Part shown: piece after piece, positions 43,205 through 54,219 of the stretch | How positions within the stretch are numbered: the stretch's first letter is position 1 | Layout of the letters: every line of letters begins with the position of its first letter | Source: Gonocerus acuteangulatus | Taxonomy: Eukaryota; Arthropoda; Insecta; Hemiptera; Coreidae | Direction: 5' to 3' | NCBI GenBank assembly: GCA_946811695.1 | Contig: OX328132.1 | Span: 52,235,857 to 52,299,856, forward strand | DNA: 64,000 bases | The notes under the pieces: model-generated | Told to the model about the DNA's origin: nothing | The model's database searches: none | Seen by the model: only the letters and a program-made list of their open reading frames with translations | Made by a program: the position numbers and the translations under genes

Positions 43205-43247
43205 TTTTATTTATTTATTTTTACGGCGCACCGACAGCTGGGCCTGG
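43205..43247 (-). repeat. Isolated SINE 3' tail fragment
   Basis: TTTTACGGCGCACCGACAGC then TGGGCCTGG matches the complement of the tail shared by the type-1 tRNA SINEs and 5S SINEs. No head is present. Confidence 0.5.
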
Positions 43248-43428
43248 ATATTAAATTTTGATTTATTGGAATACATGATAGAATTCCAGTCTCCATAAGC
43301 CCAGTTTTAATGTTTTAAACTACAAAAAAGACAAATTTTAAGAACAGTGCTGCTGCAAGTTCTTTTTTAAGAGTGATTTTTCTGTGGTTGGCGTGCATTC
43401 AGTACAGCTTTTATTAATTTTTAATGAA

Positions 43429-43484
43429 CAGTCCTCCAGCTTATTAGTCCAGTGCTCTACCACTGAGCTAACATCGCCCCCTTT
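43429..43484 (-). repeat. tRNA-derived SINE head fragment (type 2)
   Basis: The complement reads GGGGGCGATGTTAGCTCAGT, GGTAGAGCACTGGACTAATA and AGCTGGAGGAC. It preserves the 5' end of the type-2 head, which looks like a tRNA acceptor strand, and breaks off before box B. Confidence 0.7.
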
Positions 43485-43562
43485 CTCATTTAAAGCAACA
43501 ATAATTGCATTTGTTTTCACTATTTTGTTTCTGTAATGTTGACTTATTTTATTTATTTTCAA

Positions 43563-45093
43563 ACTGAACCCTTAATTACCATTAATATACAATACTTGTC
43601 TCAAAAATAAAATATATGAATCCACTGTGCAAACCCAATTGACAATGGTTAACGATTCCTCCTCTAGTAAAAGTCATCGGTCAGTATTTCTTTCAATGGA
43701 ATTAAATAGTCATCCCAAACTCCCGTACCACTTCTAAAGCATTTAAGTCGCAGAAACCGAACACAAAAACTTTATCAGCGTCAAGACATTGGATTTTAGT
43801 AATAGGTTTCTTGAAACAATTCGCATTGACAATTTATTTCCATTAAAAATGTAACTAAGTAAGCACAAAAATGAAAACTTGTTTTGTTTCTGGTTTTGCG
43901 ATTTTCTCCAAAACAAAGCAAAAATGAGGAAATCTCTGAATGACTTTTTGTCTTAGTTTATCAGCCCCCTATATGCTCCTGAAGTTTTGACATTTAAATT
44001 TGGGCAACCTGTATATACAAATTTGAATCACAGTTATTACAAAAATTGCCTAACTCCTAGTTCAACATTTTTACTGTAGGAAAATGAAAACTTCAAATCT
44101 GAAATCAATTGCATGTCAGACCTTGAAGTGGCTGTAGAATTAGTTCAAGTAGTTTTAGTGCTTCTGAAGAAGCAGTGTTAATAAAGTGACTTATTAATAA
44201 AAACAATTTTATTTATTGGCCACCTGCCTGTATTATACAAAACAATTTTTTTTAAGTCTTGAGAAGAAGGTATTCTTGTAATTGGCTTTCCAATTAATTG
44301 TTTTATTATCAAAACATTCAATTAAAAAATAAAATATTTTTTTTATGCACCCCTTCCATAAATAACCAAAACCCCCTCAAAATCCTCCAATTTCAGTGTC
44401 CTGCCAGTTCCAGGACAAATTTATTAATAAGTTTCATTTCTCAAGCTTTCTTCCATCTAGATTTCATACTAAATTACATATCCACATGTTTCTAATCTTC
44501 GTTGATTAGCCTAAGTTTAAAGTTTTACGCCTAAAATTTGGTTTCTGTGTATATTAAACACTTCCTCCCTTACTAAAAGGCACATGAGATGACTAGGAAT
44601 AAAGAAATAAATGTTCCTCAATTTTCATTCTCGGGGGGAAAAAAGGTTGACAGAATGCGAACACCTGGAAGATGTCAAAACATTTTACTTTAAAAGTCTG
44701 AGAAATGATAAATGAAAAACTTCAATTTAAAGTAAGAGTCTACATCATATGTGTTATGATTCATATAATGATATGATCATATTCATTCTTCCTCTTGATT
44801 AATGCCACACTAATCTACATTATTTTATATTTTACCCTGTTCCTTAAGTAAAGGAAATGCAAAGCAAGAGAAAAAATAAGTTCAGTATGCAATAAAGATG
44901 TTTCAAATAAATAAGAAAGCACAATCTCATACACTCTCGTAAACATAAAAGAATAAAATAACGAATTCTGATGAAGGTATTAGTAAATACTCACTCTATT
45001 TTGAAAAAAAATTGTTTAGATTTTTATAACTAAAGATCATAAGGATTTGTGGAAACTCCATTTTTTGGCACAGAAATATGAAAATAAGCTCAC
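43563..45093. other. Putative long intron next to the ubiquitin-like exon, unassigned
   Basis: Nothing recognised apart from the 36-bp repeat at 44512. Confidence 0.4.
44512..44547. repeat. 36-bp direct repeat, right copy
   Basis: Identical over 36 bp to 41882-41917; the two enclose 2.6 kb containing the piggyBac end and SINE fragments. Confidence 0.85.
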
Positions 45094-45283
45094 CATATGA
45101 TAGAAAATATTCCATGACTCGTTGTGTTTCTGTAATTCTCTTTCCCTTTAAAGCAATGTCTTTTAAATCTAGAGATATTCCTGCTTCCTCTTCAACTCTC
45201 TCCTTGAGATCCATAAATGTTTCATTTGATTTAATCTGGATGGATACAGTTTCCCCAAGATTGTTTTTAACAATTAGCTTCAT
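45094..45283 (-). CDS. Ubiquitin-like domain exon with start codon
   Basis: The minus strand reads TTTTTTTCAG|GGCAAAATG. The ATG opens 63 codons and one base before |GTGAGC. The peptide MKLIVKNNLGETVSIQIKS, then FMDLKERVEEEAGISLDLKD, then LKGKRITETQRVMEYFLSYG follows the beta-grasp pattern of ubiquitin-like domains: two strands, a helix with LKERVEEEAGI, and a K-G-K turn. It lacks the last strand, which should lie in the next exon. It ends in phase 1, as the THAP exon at 36440 requires (G|GT = Gly), so it may be the first coding exon of the zinc-finger gene. Alternatively it starts another gene whose later exons I did not find. The acceptor just before ATG implies a 5' untranslated exon upstream. 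Confidence 0.7.
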
Positions 45284-45289
45284 TTTGCC

Positions 45290-47150
45290 CTGAAAAAAAT
45301 GAAAACATAAGCACTAGTCTTTCATAAAAGGTAATTAGTGCAAAGCTGGGAGCACTTTTTTTTAAAACGAAGTGGGATATCCAATTCTACATAAGGCTAT
45401 ATACTCTAAACTTCTTACAATTTCAAAAAAGCAAGAATTTCGTTTTGTAATATAAAAATTAGGTTCAACAATCATAAGTACTTAAATCAAGTAATTATAA
45501 ATTGTTAGAATAATATAATAAAAATAATGGAAATTATTCCACTTACTGTAAGAAGAACATAATGAAATGCTTATAAAAAGGAATGGCAAAAATAGTGATA
45601 ATCTTAGTTGTAGAAAAAATGTGCTCAACAATTCTCTATCCATTCACTTGGTTATTAACTGGTTAAAAAAAAAACATTTTTTTGGGGCCATATGCCACAA
45701 ATATACTGTTTTTTTCTTCTTTTTAATCCTTCGAAATTTTCTTCTAAGGATCTCTAGATCAGGTAAATTTCATTTCATATGGGCGGGGGGGGGGGGCGAA
45801 TCACCTTCATTCCAAAAGCTCACAAATAAATAAAAAAATCAATTTCCTCTTAAAAGGTCCCCATCAAAGGCTGGATGGACCTAGGGACGGTCTGGGATTC
45901 CAATCCCAACCATCAAACGAGAACACTAGTAAACAAAATCCTAAGCATGCCAGAGGTTTGAACTCAGGTTGTCATGTACTGTAACACTTGGACCAGGCTT
46001 AGCTCCATGAAGTATAACTATCCCTCATAAAAGGCTGCGAGCATTAGGAAACTCATCTTTTGTCTTAATGAAATATTACAATAAACGAGTCTTATGAATT
46101 GATGAAAAAAGGGCACATTTAATTCATAAACATAAAATGTCTATAACTGGTGTTACTTCTCCCTCCTCCTGCACAAATTAGCTTTATTTATCAAACTAAT
46201 TTCGGCAGTATTACTTTTTCCTACATCTTATACAAACAATATTACATACATATAAGAATTCTATGTTAATGGAATAAATAAAATAAAATTTACTTTGTAA
46301 TTTTTGGTTGTCTGTTGCAGAAAATAACAGAAAAAAATGAGATGTGGAAAATAGCGCCCACAAGTTCTATTTCAATTTCTTTTCAGTTAGCAATGAACTC
46401 CTTTCTTCATCTTGTCAGCAGATTCAACAACCTTATTATTCAATTAAACTGCCTATCTCTCTGAGTTTTCCCTTCTTACAGTGAAGAACAACATTTTTAA
46501 TGCACCTGCTGAATAAATAAAATATTATCATTTCTTTTTTTATTGCAAGAAAAAATAGTTTATTAATGCTGTAGGAAATCTATCTAATAATTGAAGGTCT
46601 GAATAGTTATTTATTTACTCTTTGAATATAACAAAAAAAAAAAAAAAATGCAACTGACCCCTAGTAAGTATCAGGGTCTAGGCTAAGTAAAAGTCTTTAG
46701 GAGCTGATATACAGGAATCAAGTAATTCTTTATTCTATTTCTTTCTCGGAGTATATTATTCTGACACGGATTATTCTTGTTACTCAATAGTGTTTTATTA
46801 GCTGTTGGCCTACTTCTTCACTTCTATTGAATAATACATAACTGTAGTTTTCCTTAGAGATCGGGCCTTAATGCACTGATCAGTATCCACTATTCAATGG
46901 TCCAGGACATTATTTCATGTTTTCAAATTGAAAGTTTAGAGGCTAATGACTGATTGGGATGGCCGAGAATTTTTGTTTCTGGTCTATACCTAGTTTATGA
47001 GCATTAGTTGGTAAAATATTATCCTTACTTTATACATGTAATTTATTAGTTAATATTTTATTTAGTCCATTATGCCCTGGATAACAATTAAATTACCTAC
47101 CTGACGTTTCAGGACCCCTAGAAACCGAAAATGACAGTGGTTCAAATTTT

Positions 47151-47152
<2 letters not shown>
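45290..47152. other. Upstream of the ubiquitin-like exon, mostly unassigned
   Basis: Any 5' untranslated exon and promoter for the minus-strand gene should lie here or beyond. I could not identify them. Only the degenerate SINE at 45857-46020 is recognised. Confidence 0.35.
45857..46020 (-). repeat. Degenerate type-2 tRNA SINE copy
   Basis: Plus-strand pieces GGACCTAGGGACGGTCTGGG, CATCAAACGAGAACACTAGT and GTTTGAACTCAGGTTGTCAT follow the order of the type-2 SINE on the minus strand, with many changes. It lies upstream of the ubiquitin-like exon. Confidence 0.5.

Positions 47153-47194
<42 letters not shown>
47153..47194. repeat. (TA)n microsatellite
   Basis: About 21 TA units immediately left of the 47.2-51.9 kb composite; preceded by GTGGTTCAAATTTTTGTG. 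Confidence 0.95.
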
Positions 47195-47197
<3 letters not shown>

Positions 47198-48526
47198 CTG
47201 TTCGCTCTCTACATCTCAGGCGAATGGTCCGATTTTGATGAAATTTGGTAAAAAAATCGTTTGTCTAATTTGAAAGGTCAAGTTCGTTAACCAGCAGAAT
47301 CCGCCCGCCCACCGGAACATAGTTTTTGGAGCGAATGTCGCGCGAAAAAAATCGTTCCGCTTACTTCATATGCTTGCAAACACTCGTTTTATAGGCTTCT
47401 TGGCCTAGGAAAACGAATGAAATTATTTTTAAGGCGATAGCTTTAACCGTTTTCGAGAAAATTGGAAAAATAGTTGTTGAATAACGTTTTTGGTTTGGGA
47501 ACTTAAAATCATGGGATTCAGTTGAAACATTTTCTGCATGTTGGAATTTCATCAAAACTAATATGTTGAAATTTTGGTTACGTTTGGAGATAAGGAAGGG
47601 TTAGAATAAAATATTTTATTAAGACATGAAAAGTTTTGGGAACTTCGTATACTTTAATTAATATCTCGAAAACGGTTTGGAAATCGTGGAAAGTGAAATG
47701 TAACAGTTCGAAAGCTTACTAAATTCTCTACAAAAAATGTTTTGAAGAAATTTTTCATGGGATGGTCATATTAGGAGAAATAAGTTCTTAAAACTTAGTT
47801 AGTTAGTTCCGTTTATTTAAACGGATCTATTTGTGTGTTTCCCGCAGTTTTTTTTTCACTGCTCGTTATTTTTGTAATTACTTATAGTAGTCAAATGTAT
47901 TTGTCAATAAAACAGGATACGTATAATTAGAAACAATATTTTGTTTTTACGGAATCTTGGGATTCTCAGATGCCGTATGAATATCTATTAGGCCCCCTTC
48001 GTACATTTTCCTTAATATCTCGAAAACGGTTGAGAATCTAGGTAAGTGGAAGGTTACCATTAGAAAGCTTACTAAATGCTCCACAAAAAAGATTCTGAAG
48101 AAATTTTTGATTAAGCGATGTCAATCGGAGAAATAAGTGCATAAAACTTTCGTTTAATTGAACGGTTCTTTTTGTCTGTTTTTATTTCTTGTTATTTTAT
48201 TATTGCTTCCAGTAGGAGTAAAACAAGATAAGAAAATGGAAAAGATATTTATAATTTTTCATGAAAGATCAAAACAAACTAATAATTGTATCTACTCCTC
48301 TTTTTTTTTTGTCTCTGTTTACCTTCCTTTTTATTTATTTTTTCTCGGTTTGCCTTAGTTTTTAATTGCTTGCTGTTATTTTCATTGCATTTTAGCGCGG
48401 TTCCTCCCTATCTCCATAGGGAGACCCCGCTTATGAGGTTGACCTCACGGCGCGATCCGGGCGTGCCGACCAGAAACTTTCTCGTTTCCGACCCCATAGA
48501 TCACGAAAATATAGGTGGTTCAAATT

Positions 48527-48583
<57 letters not shown>
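48527..48583. repeat. (TA)n microsatellite inside the composite
   Basis: About 28 TA units between the GGTGGTTCAAATTTG block and a new TGCTTGTCTGTTAACGCTCT terminus-like sequence. Confidence 0.95.
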
Positions 48584-48585
<2 letters not shown>

Positions 48586-49324
48586 TTGTCTGTTAACGCT
48601 CTAGCAAGCTCAAAAATGGTCCGATTTTGATGAAATTTGGTACAAAAATCTGTCTTCTAATTTGAAAGGTCAAGTTCGTTAAACAGCAGAAACCGCCCAC
48701 GGAAAGATAGTGTTTGGGGCGAAATTCGCGCAAAACAAATCATCACGCTTAAGTTTTTGAGTTTATATGCTTGCGGGTACTTGTTTTATTGGTTTCTTAA
48801 CATAGGAAAACGAATGAAACCATTTTGAAGGCGATATCTGTAACCGTTTTTGAGAAAAGTGGAATCAATGTTATTGTATGTCATTATTTTTTTGTGGGTA
48901 CTTAGAATCGCGGGATTCAATTGAAATTTTTCCTACATCTTTGAAATTAATCCCAACTAAGATGTTTAAATTTTGGTTATATTTGGGGTTAAGGAAGTAT
49001 GCGAAAAAAATTATTTTATTAATATACATGAAAAGTTTTCGGATCTTCATACATTTTTTTGTAAATATCTCGATAACGATTGGGAAATCGTGGTAAGTGG
49101 AAAGTGACCATTTGAATGCTGACTAAATTCTCTACAAAAAAGCTTCTAAAGCAATATTCGATGGGGCAACGTCAATCAGAGATATAGGCGCTTAAAACTT
49201 AAAAAGTGTTTGTTTTGAACAGGTTTTTGTCTTTGTTTATCTCACTTTTTAATTGGTTGTTTCTTGTTTTAAATTGCATTTATCAGTGAAATTAGTATTT
49301 TAGTAAAATAAGCCAAGAAACAGT

Positions 49325-49716
49325 TAAACAGCTGGCATTTAACACTATAATGGATATGTTAGTAAAGCAAGTTAAGTCAATTAGAAACATATTCGTAGTA
49401 GAGTCTTCTTAGAGCGAATGAATGAAGAATGATCTAAACAAAGTAATAAATGTTTGTATTCTACGTATACAAAATGACACTAGGGATATGAATGGAACCG
49501 CGCTAAGATGATGAAGTTCCTGCGAGTCGGACTTTTAGATTTCAGAAGAAAGCTGGTTATGAAACACTGTCTGGACTAATTGACCACAACTAAGCTAAAA
49601 AAGGAAGTTTAAGGTACCGCTTAAGGAAACTGACAGTATCCCTTGCGAAATGACTCCCCCGCCTTCTCAATGTTCACTCTAGGAAAACACTATTACCAAT
49701 AAGTTTCTCTTTTTCC
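49325..49716. repeat. 392-bp insertion-like duplicate flanked by 15-bp direct repeats
   Basis: Nearly identical to 50762-51229, but lacks about 95 bp near its middle. Flanked on both sides by AAGCCAAGAAACAGT (49310-49324 and 49717-49731), as a target duplication would be. Confidence 0.75.
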
Positions 49717-49913
49717 AAGCCAAGAAACAGTGAAAGGTATTTGTAATAAGTTTGGAGTGGCTGTGGTAATCATGATGGCAGTGGCTAATCATGAAGGCGT
49801 ATGCATAGTTTGTTTTGAATTCTCCTATCTATATAACCTTCCTCATAGCCTACAACTGAAGTTATCGTTATTTCTTATTTTATATAAAGATTTTACCTTC
49901 GAGAGAATGGCAT

Positions 49914-49940
49914 TTTTTTTTTTTTTTTTTTTTTTTTTTT
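49914..49940. repeat. Poly-T run
   Basis: About 27 T; no SINE body is recognised beside it. Confidence 0.9.
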
Positions 49941-50761
49941 GCCATGAAGCACATATTTACAGTTGACTATATCAGTAAAATGAATTTGCTAGTAAAACCA
50001 AAGAAACTTAAAATGACAACGAATTTTTGGTTCGAAATAGAGCCTTCTGTGCAGTAGTGAAGAGTGAGTATGTTTTCAGTACAAAATTGTATTGACTTAT
50101 TCAGCCTTCCTCAAGAATGAGGATTAAGAATTATCCGTATTATTCAGTGTAAGTTGGCTACTGTCAGTTTCCTATGATTTGTAATGCCTAATCTATTCCA
50201 TTTCTTCGAGATGTAGGGAACCGCGCTAAGATGACGCAGTTCCTGCGAGTCGGACTTTTTTTTCAATAAAAAACATGACAAGTAATTGAAAAGCGTGTTT
50301 GTATTTTGGATTGACTTTGAGAGTCTTGCTTTAGATTGAGGAATTTCCGCTTCTAACCTGTGGGTGTTAGCAATTTTCATGAAATAAAAAAAAAAATGTT
50401 TAGTTCTATTTTAAGCTATGGATTGACACTATGGATGAGAACGGATACGTCTTAAGATGACGCAGTTCCTGCTGAAAGAGAACACTCTGTGAGTCAGACA
50501 CCTGCCCGGATCGAGCTAGTAGGCAGGCTTCAGGTAGGCTTTTATTGCACGTCATAAATCTAGATGCATCCTAGGAGAGTTGACAGATATTTTACCTGTA
50601 GGAAGTCATGCAGCCAAATGCTATAGTAGAAATATAATTATATTTTGTGGTTGTATATGGCGTAGTACATTAAAATATAACACTACGTTCTAATTTTCTT
50701 GTACAATTTTATTTTGTTTAATTGCATTTAACAATAAATCAGTAGGTAAGTGTTTTTAATT

Positions 50762-51229
50762 GCATTTAACACTAAAATGGATATGTTAGTAAAGCAAGTT
50801 AAGTCAATTAGAAACATATTCGTAGTAGAGTATTCGTAGAGCGAAACTTGGAACGGCGGAAAGAGTAATTTCCGCTTAGGATAGTTTCTTGTGCCTTGCC
50901 GACAATCTTGCTTTCATTTGGAATATGTGTTTACATTAAGAATGATCTAAACAAAGTAATAAATGTTTGTATTCTACGTATACAAAATGACACTAGGGAT
51001 ATGAATGGAACCGCGCTAAGATGATGAAGTTCCTGCGAGTCGGACTTTTAGATTTCAGAAGAAAGCTGGTTATGAAACACTGTCTGGACTAATTGACCAC
51101 AACTAAGCTAAAAAAGGAAGTTTAAGGTACCGCATAAGGAAACTGACAGTATCCCTTGCGAAATGACTCCCCCGCCTTCTCAATGTTCACTCTAGGAAAA
51201 CACTATTACCAATAAGTTTCTCTTTTTCT
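50762..51229. repeat. Longer partner of the 49.3 kb duplicate
   Basis: Shares GCATTTAACACTA, GGATATGTTAGTAAAGCAAG through AATAAGTTTCTCTTTTTC with 49325-49716. It has an extra segment around CTTGGAACGGCGGAAAGAGT. Confidence 0.8.
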
Positions 51230-51874
51230 TGTTTTCGTTCGCTAAAATACTAATTTTTCTGACAAATGAAATTAACAACAGAAAACAACCAATTAAAAAG
51301 TGAGTTAAATAAGACAAAAATCAAAACAAACAATTTCAACATTTTAAGCGGTTCTCCGGTTGACATCACCCCGTTGAAAATCACTTCAGAACCTTGCTTG
51401 TAGAGAATTTAGTAAGCTTTCAAATGGCCGCCTTCCACTTACCACGATTTCCTGACAGTTTTCGAGAAATTTACGAAAAACATACGAAGATCCCAGAACT
51501 CTTCATGTCTATTAATATATTTTTTTCAAATACTTCCTCGTAGAAAATATTTATATTGAATCCCAGGACTCTAAGTACCCAAACCGAAAATGAGTTACAA
51601 AAACTTTTCCCCCCTTTTTTCTCAAAATTGGTTATAGATATCGCCTTAAAAATGGTTTCTTTCTTACGTTAAGGAACTATAAAACAATTACCTGCAAGCA
51701 TATGAACTCGAAAATGTAAGCGTTGTGATTTTTTTGCCCAATTTTCGCTCCATAACCATGTTCCAGGGGGCCAATTCTGCTGGTTAAAAAAACTTGAGCT
51801 TTCCATTAGCACAACGATTTTTGTACTAAATGTCATCAAAATCAGACCATTTTTCAGCCCATGAAGGAGTGAAC

Positions 51875-51877
<3 letters not shown>

Positions 51878-51948
<71 letters not shown>
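51878..51948. repeat. (TA)n microsatellite
   Basis: About 35 TA units wedged between the composite on the left and a Tc1-like terminus (GGTGTCCCAAATAAGACGGC) on the right. Confidence 0.95.
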
Positions 51949-51953
<5 letters not shown>

Positions 51954-52905
51954 GTCCCAAATAAGACGGCTCAAACTAATTTTGCGGTCAAACGGTTGGT
52001 CGGAGAAAAAACTGGTGGGCTGGTGGCCCGTTTTGCTGTTGGATTGGCAGGGATGGCCCTATTTCTTGGCCACCTAGAGCACCTGAACTCACTCCGCTGG
52101 ACTTCTTCCTGTGGGGTAAACTTAAAAATATGGTCTACTCTAATCCGCCTAGTACACAAGACCAAATGCAAGGAAGGATTGCTGAAGCTTCCAGAGCCAT
52201 ATTGAAGGAACAAGCATTGAGAACAGTTGACAGCATATGTTCCAGACTTCAAAGGTGTCTGGATGTTGAAGGTGGCATCTTTGAAGACACTATTCATTTT
52301 TTAAGAAATAAAAATACAGTAAAATGGATGCTTTGAAACTGAGAGATAAGAGCTTTCTTTACAATTTATTATTATATCTATCAATGAAATAGGGTTATCA
52401 CTTAAATTGAACGTCTCAAACGAATTATCAGACTAAATACTTAAAAAATATGCCTTATTTTCAATTTTATGAAGTTATTAGGGAAAATAATCCTTTTAGA
52501 GGATCGGCCATATTTTTTTCAGAAAGTTGAGGAGAAAATACCTCAAAGTCATGTCACACATTCATAACCGACCTCTGTGAGTGCCTACAAAAAATCGTTT
52601 TAATTTAAAACAATAAAATCTGAATCGCATGAAACTCATTTGATCTTAAAGATATCGAAGTGCGGTTTGCGGCAAAGGTTTTGTTTTTAAATTTCCTTCA
52701 AAATGATGTGCATAATAATAGGGGTCATCTGCAAACATCAACATTTCATCTAGCGCCAAGCGCACATGCGCAGTCAACATGTTAAATGGTTGACATATTT
52801 AGAAAGCTTAAGTCAAGCCCTACAACTTTTATCTCTGACATTTTTTTCTCAGACCAACCGTTTGGCTGCAAAATTAGTTTGAGCCATCTTATTTGGGACA
52901 CCCTG
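51949..52905 (+). mobile_element. Tc1-like element A
   Basis: Left GGTGTCCCAAATAAGACGGC, then CAAACTAATTTTGC. Right end inverse, finishing GGGACACCCTG. Contains the C-terminal part of a transposase at 52040-52336. The next element starts after TATATA. Confidence 0.85.
52040..52336 (+). pseudogene. Tc1-like transposase, C-terminal fragment
   Basis: An open frame of 98 codons to a stop. It begins WIGRDGPISWPPRAPELTP, then LDFFLWGKLKNMVY, then helical sequence to KNTVKWML. The P-x-LTPLDFFLW block is the region around the last catalytic residue of Tc1/mariner-type transposases common in arthropods. The first two catalytic regions are missing between the left terminus and this point, so the element is internally deleted. 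Confidence 0.85.
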
Positions 52906-52929
52906 TATATACAGGGTGTCCCAAATAAG

Positions 52930-53706
52930 ACGGCTATCATTCATGTTATCTATCTAATCCTTTGGATCCGATATTCCTTATAGAATTATGGTTCATTATT
53001 TTGCTTTTGTTCATTATTAGAGTAATATTCACTTTCAACTATAATAATTCACAAGTTGTGAGATTGTGGATATGATTATTTTTTTCGGGGAGTGTAGACG
53101 TAAAGCTCGGATGGCTGCTCGACTTAACGCGCAGTATTACCCAAACCGAGTTCATCCGTCTTACAAAACGATTTTGCGTCTGGTGTCAAAAGCCCGACAA
53201 GGACATTTCTCTTTCACCAGAAGACATCGAAGAATAGACCAGGACATCATCTTGGACCTTGTTAGGAGAAATCCTTACGTATGTCCTTGTATCCAACACA
53301 TATCCTTGCATCAAGACCTTTCAAATGGGGATATGGAAGTGAGGGAGGAATACTGCAGGTGGGGAATCAACTCCTTACGGAAAAACGGGGCATTCATGAG
53401 GAATGTTCTCTTCAGTGATGAAGCCACATTTATTGGTCTATGAATAACCGTCACTGGATAAGGCAGCTGGACCACCAGTATCGGTGGTCAGTAAACATTT
53501 GGTGCGGGATTCTGGGCAGTAAAATAATTGGCCCTGATTTGGTCTACACTCCCCGAAAAAAATAATCATATCCGCAATCTCACAACTTGTTAATTTCATG
53601 GTTGAAAGCGAATATTAGACTAATAATGAACAAAAGCAAAATAATGAACCATAATCCAATAAGGAATATCGGATCCAAAGGATTAGATAGATAACATGAA
53701 TGATCA
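52930..53706 (+). mobile_element. Nested element with ~160-bp inverted repeats
   Basis: 52937-53098 (ATTCATGTTATCTATCTAAT ... TTCGGGGAGTGTAGAC) is inverse to 53545-53704. A transposase fragment lies between the arms. No clear target duplication is seen. Confidence 0.78.
53066..53443 (+). pseudogene. Tc1-like transposase, N-terminal to first catalytic region
   Basis: The open frame contains FGECRRKARMAARLNAQYYP, a helix-turn-helix-like start, then RQGHFSFTRRHRR, and ends MRNVLFSDEATF, which carries the first catalytic Asp. After a frame slip at about 53440 the plus strand continues NRHWIRQLDHQYRWSVNIWC and GILGSKIIGPD, the segment that normally follows. The frame then runs into the right inverted repeat, so the last two catalytic residues are missing. 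Confidence 0.8.
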
Positions 53707-54219
53707 GATTTAGCTTAGTTAATCCCTAAAGAATAAATACTTAAAAAATATGCCTTATTTTCAATTTTATTAAAGTTATTAGGAAAAATATTTCTTTTAG
53801 AGGATCGCCCATATATTTTTTTTTTCAGAAATTTGAGAAAAAAATACCTCAAAGTCAAGTATCACACATTCATAATTGACCTCTGTATGTGCTTCAAAAA
53901 AATAGTTTTAATTGAAAATAATAAAATTTGAATCGCACGAAACTCATTTGATTTTAAAGATATCGAAGTGCGGTTTGCAGCAAAGGGTTTGTTTTTTAAT
54001 CCCCTTTAAAATGATGTGCATAATAATAGGGGTCATCTGCTAACCCCAACATTTCATCTACCGCCGAGCGCACATGCGCGGTAAATATGTTAAATAATCA
54101 ACATATTTAGAAAGCTTAAGTCAAGCCCTACAACTTTTACCTCTGACATTTTTTTCTCAGACCAACCGTTTGGCCGCAAAATTAGTTTGAGCCGTCTTAT
54201 TTGGGACACCCTGTATATA

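Larger units (their letters stand above)
47195..51877. mobile_element. TA-bounded inverted-repeat composite 2 (4.7 kb)
   Basis: The left end TTTGTCTGTTCGCTCTCTAC, then GGTCCGATTTTGATGAAATT. The right end is the inverse: TGTCATCAAAATCAGACCAT, then GAGTGAACAGA, ending in (TA)n. The left third holds two direct copies of a ~1.4 kb unit, starting near 47195 and 48584. The middle has several GTTCCTGCGAGTCGGACTTT blocks and a 400-bp duplication. No coding frame is recognised, and nested copies are likely. Confidence 0.6.
52912..54213 (+). mobile_element. Tc1-like element B with an inner inverted-repeat insert
   Basis: Starts CAGGGTGTCCCAAATAAGAC, ends inverse GGGACACCCTG. Its right half (53733-54213) is a diverged copy of the right half of element A. 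After only about 25 bp the left end switches to the insert at 52930-53706. Confidence 0.82.
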
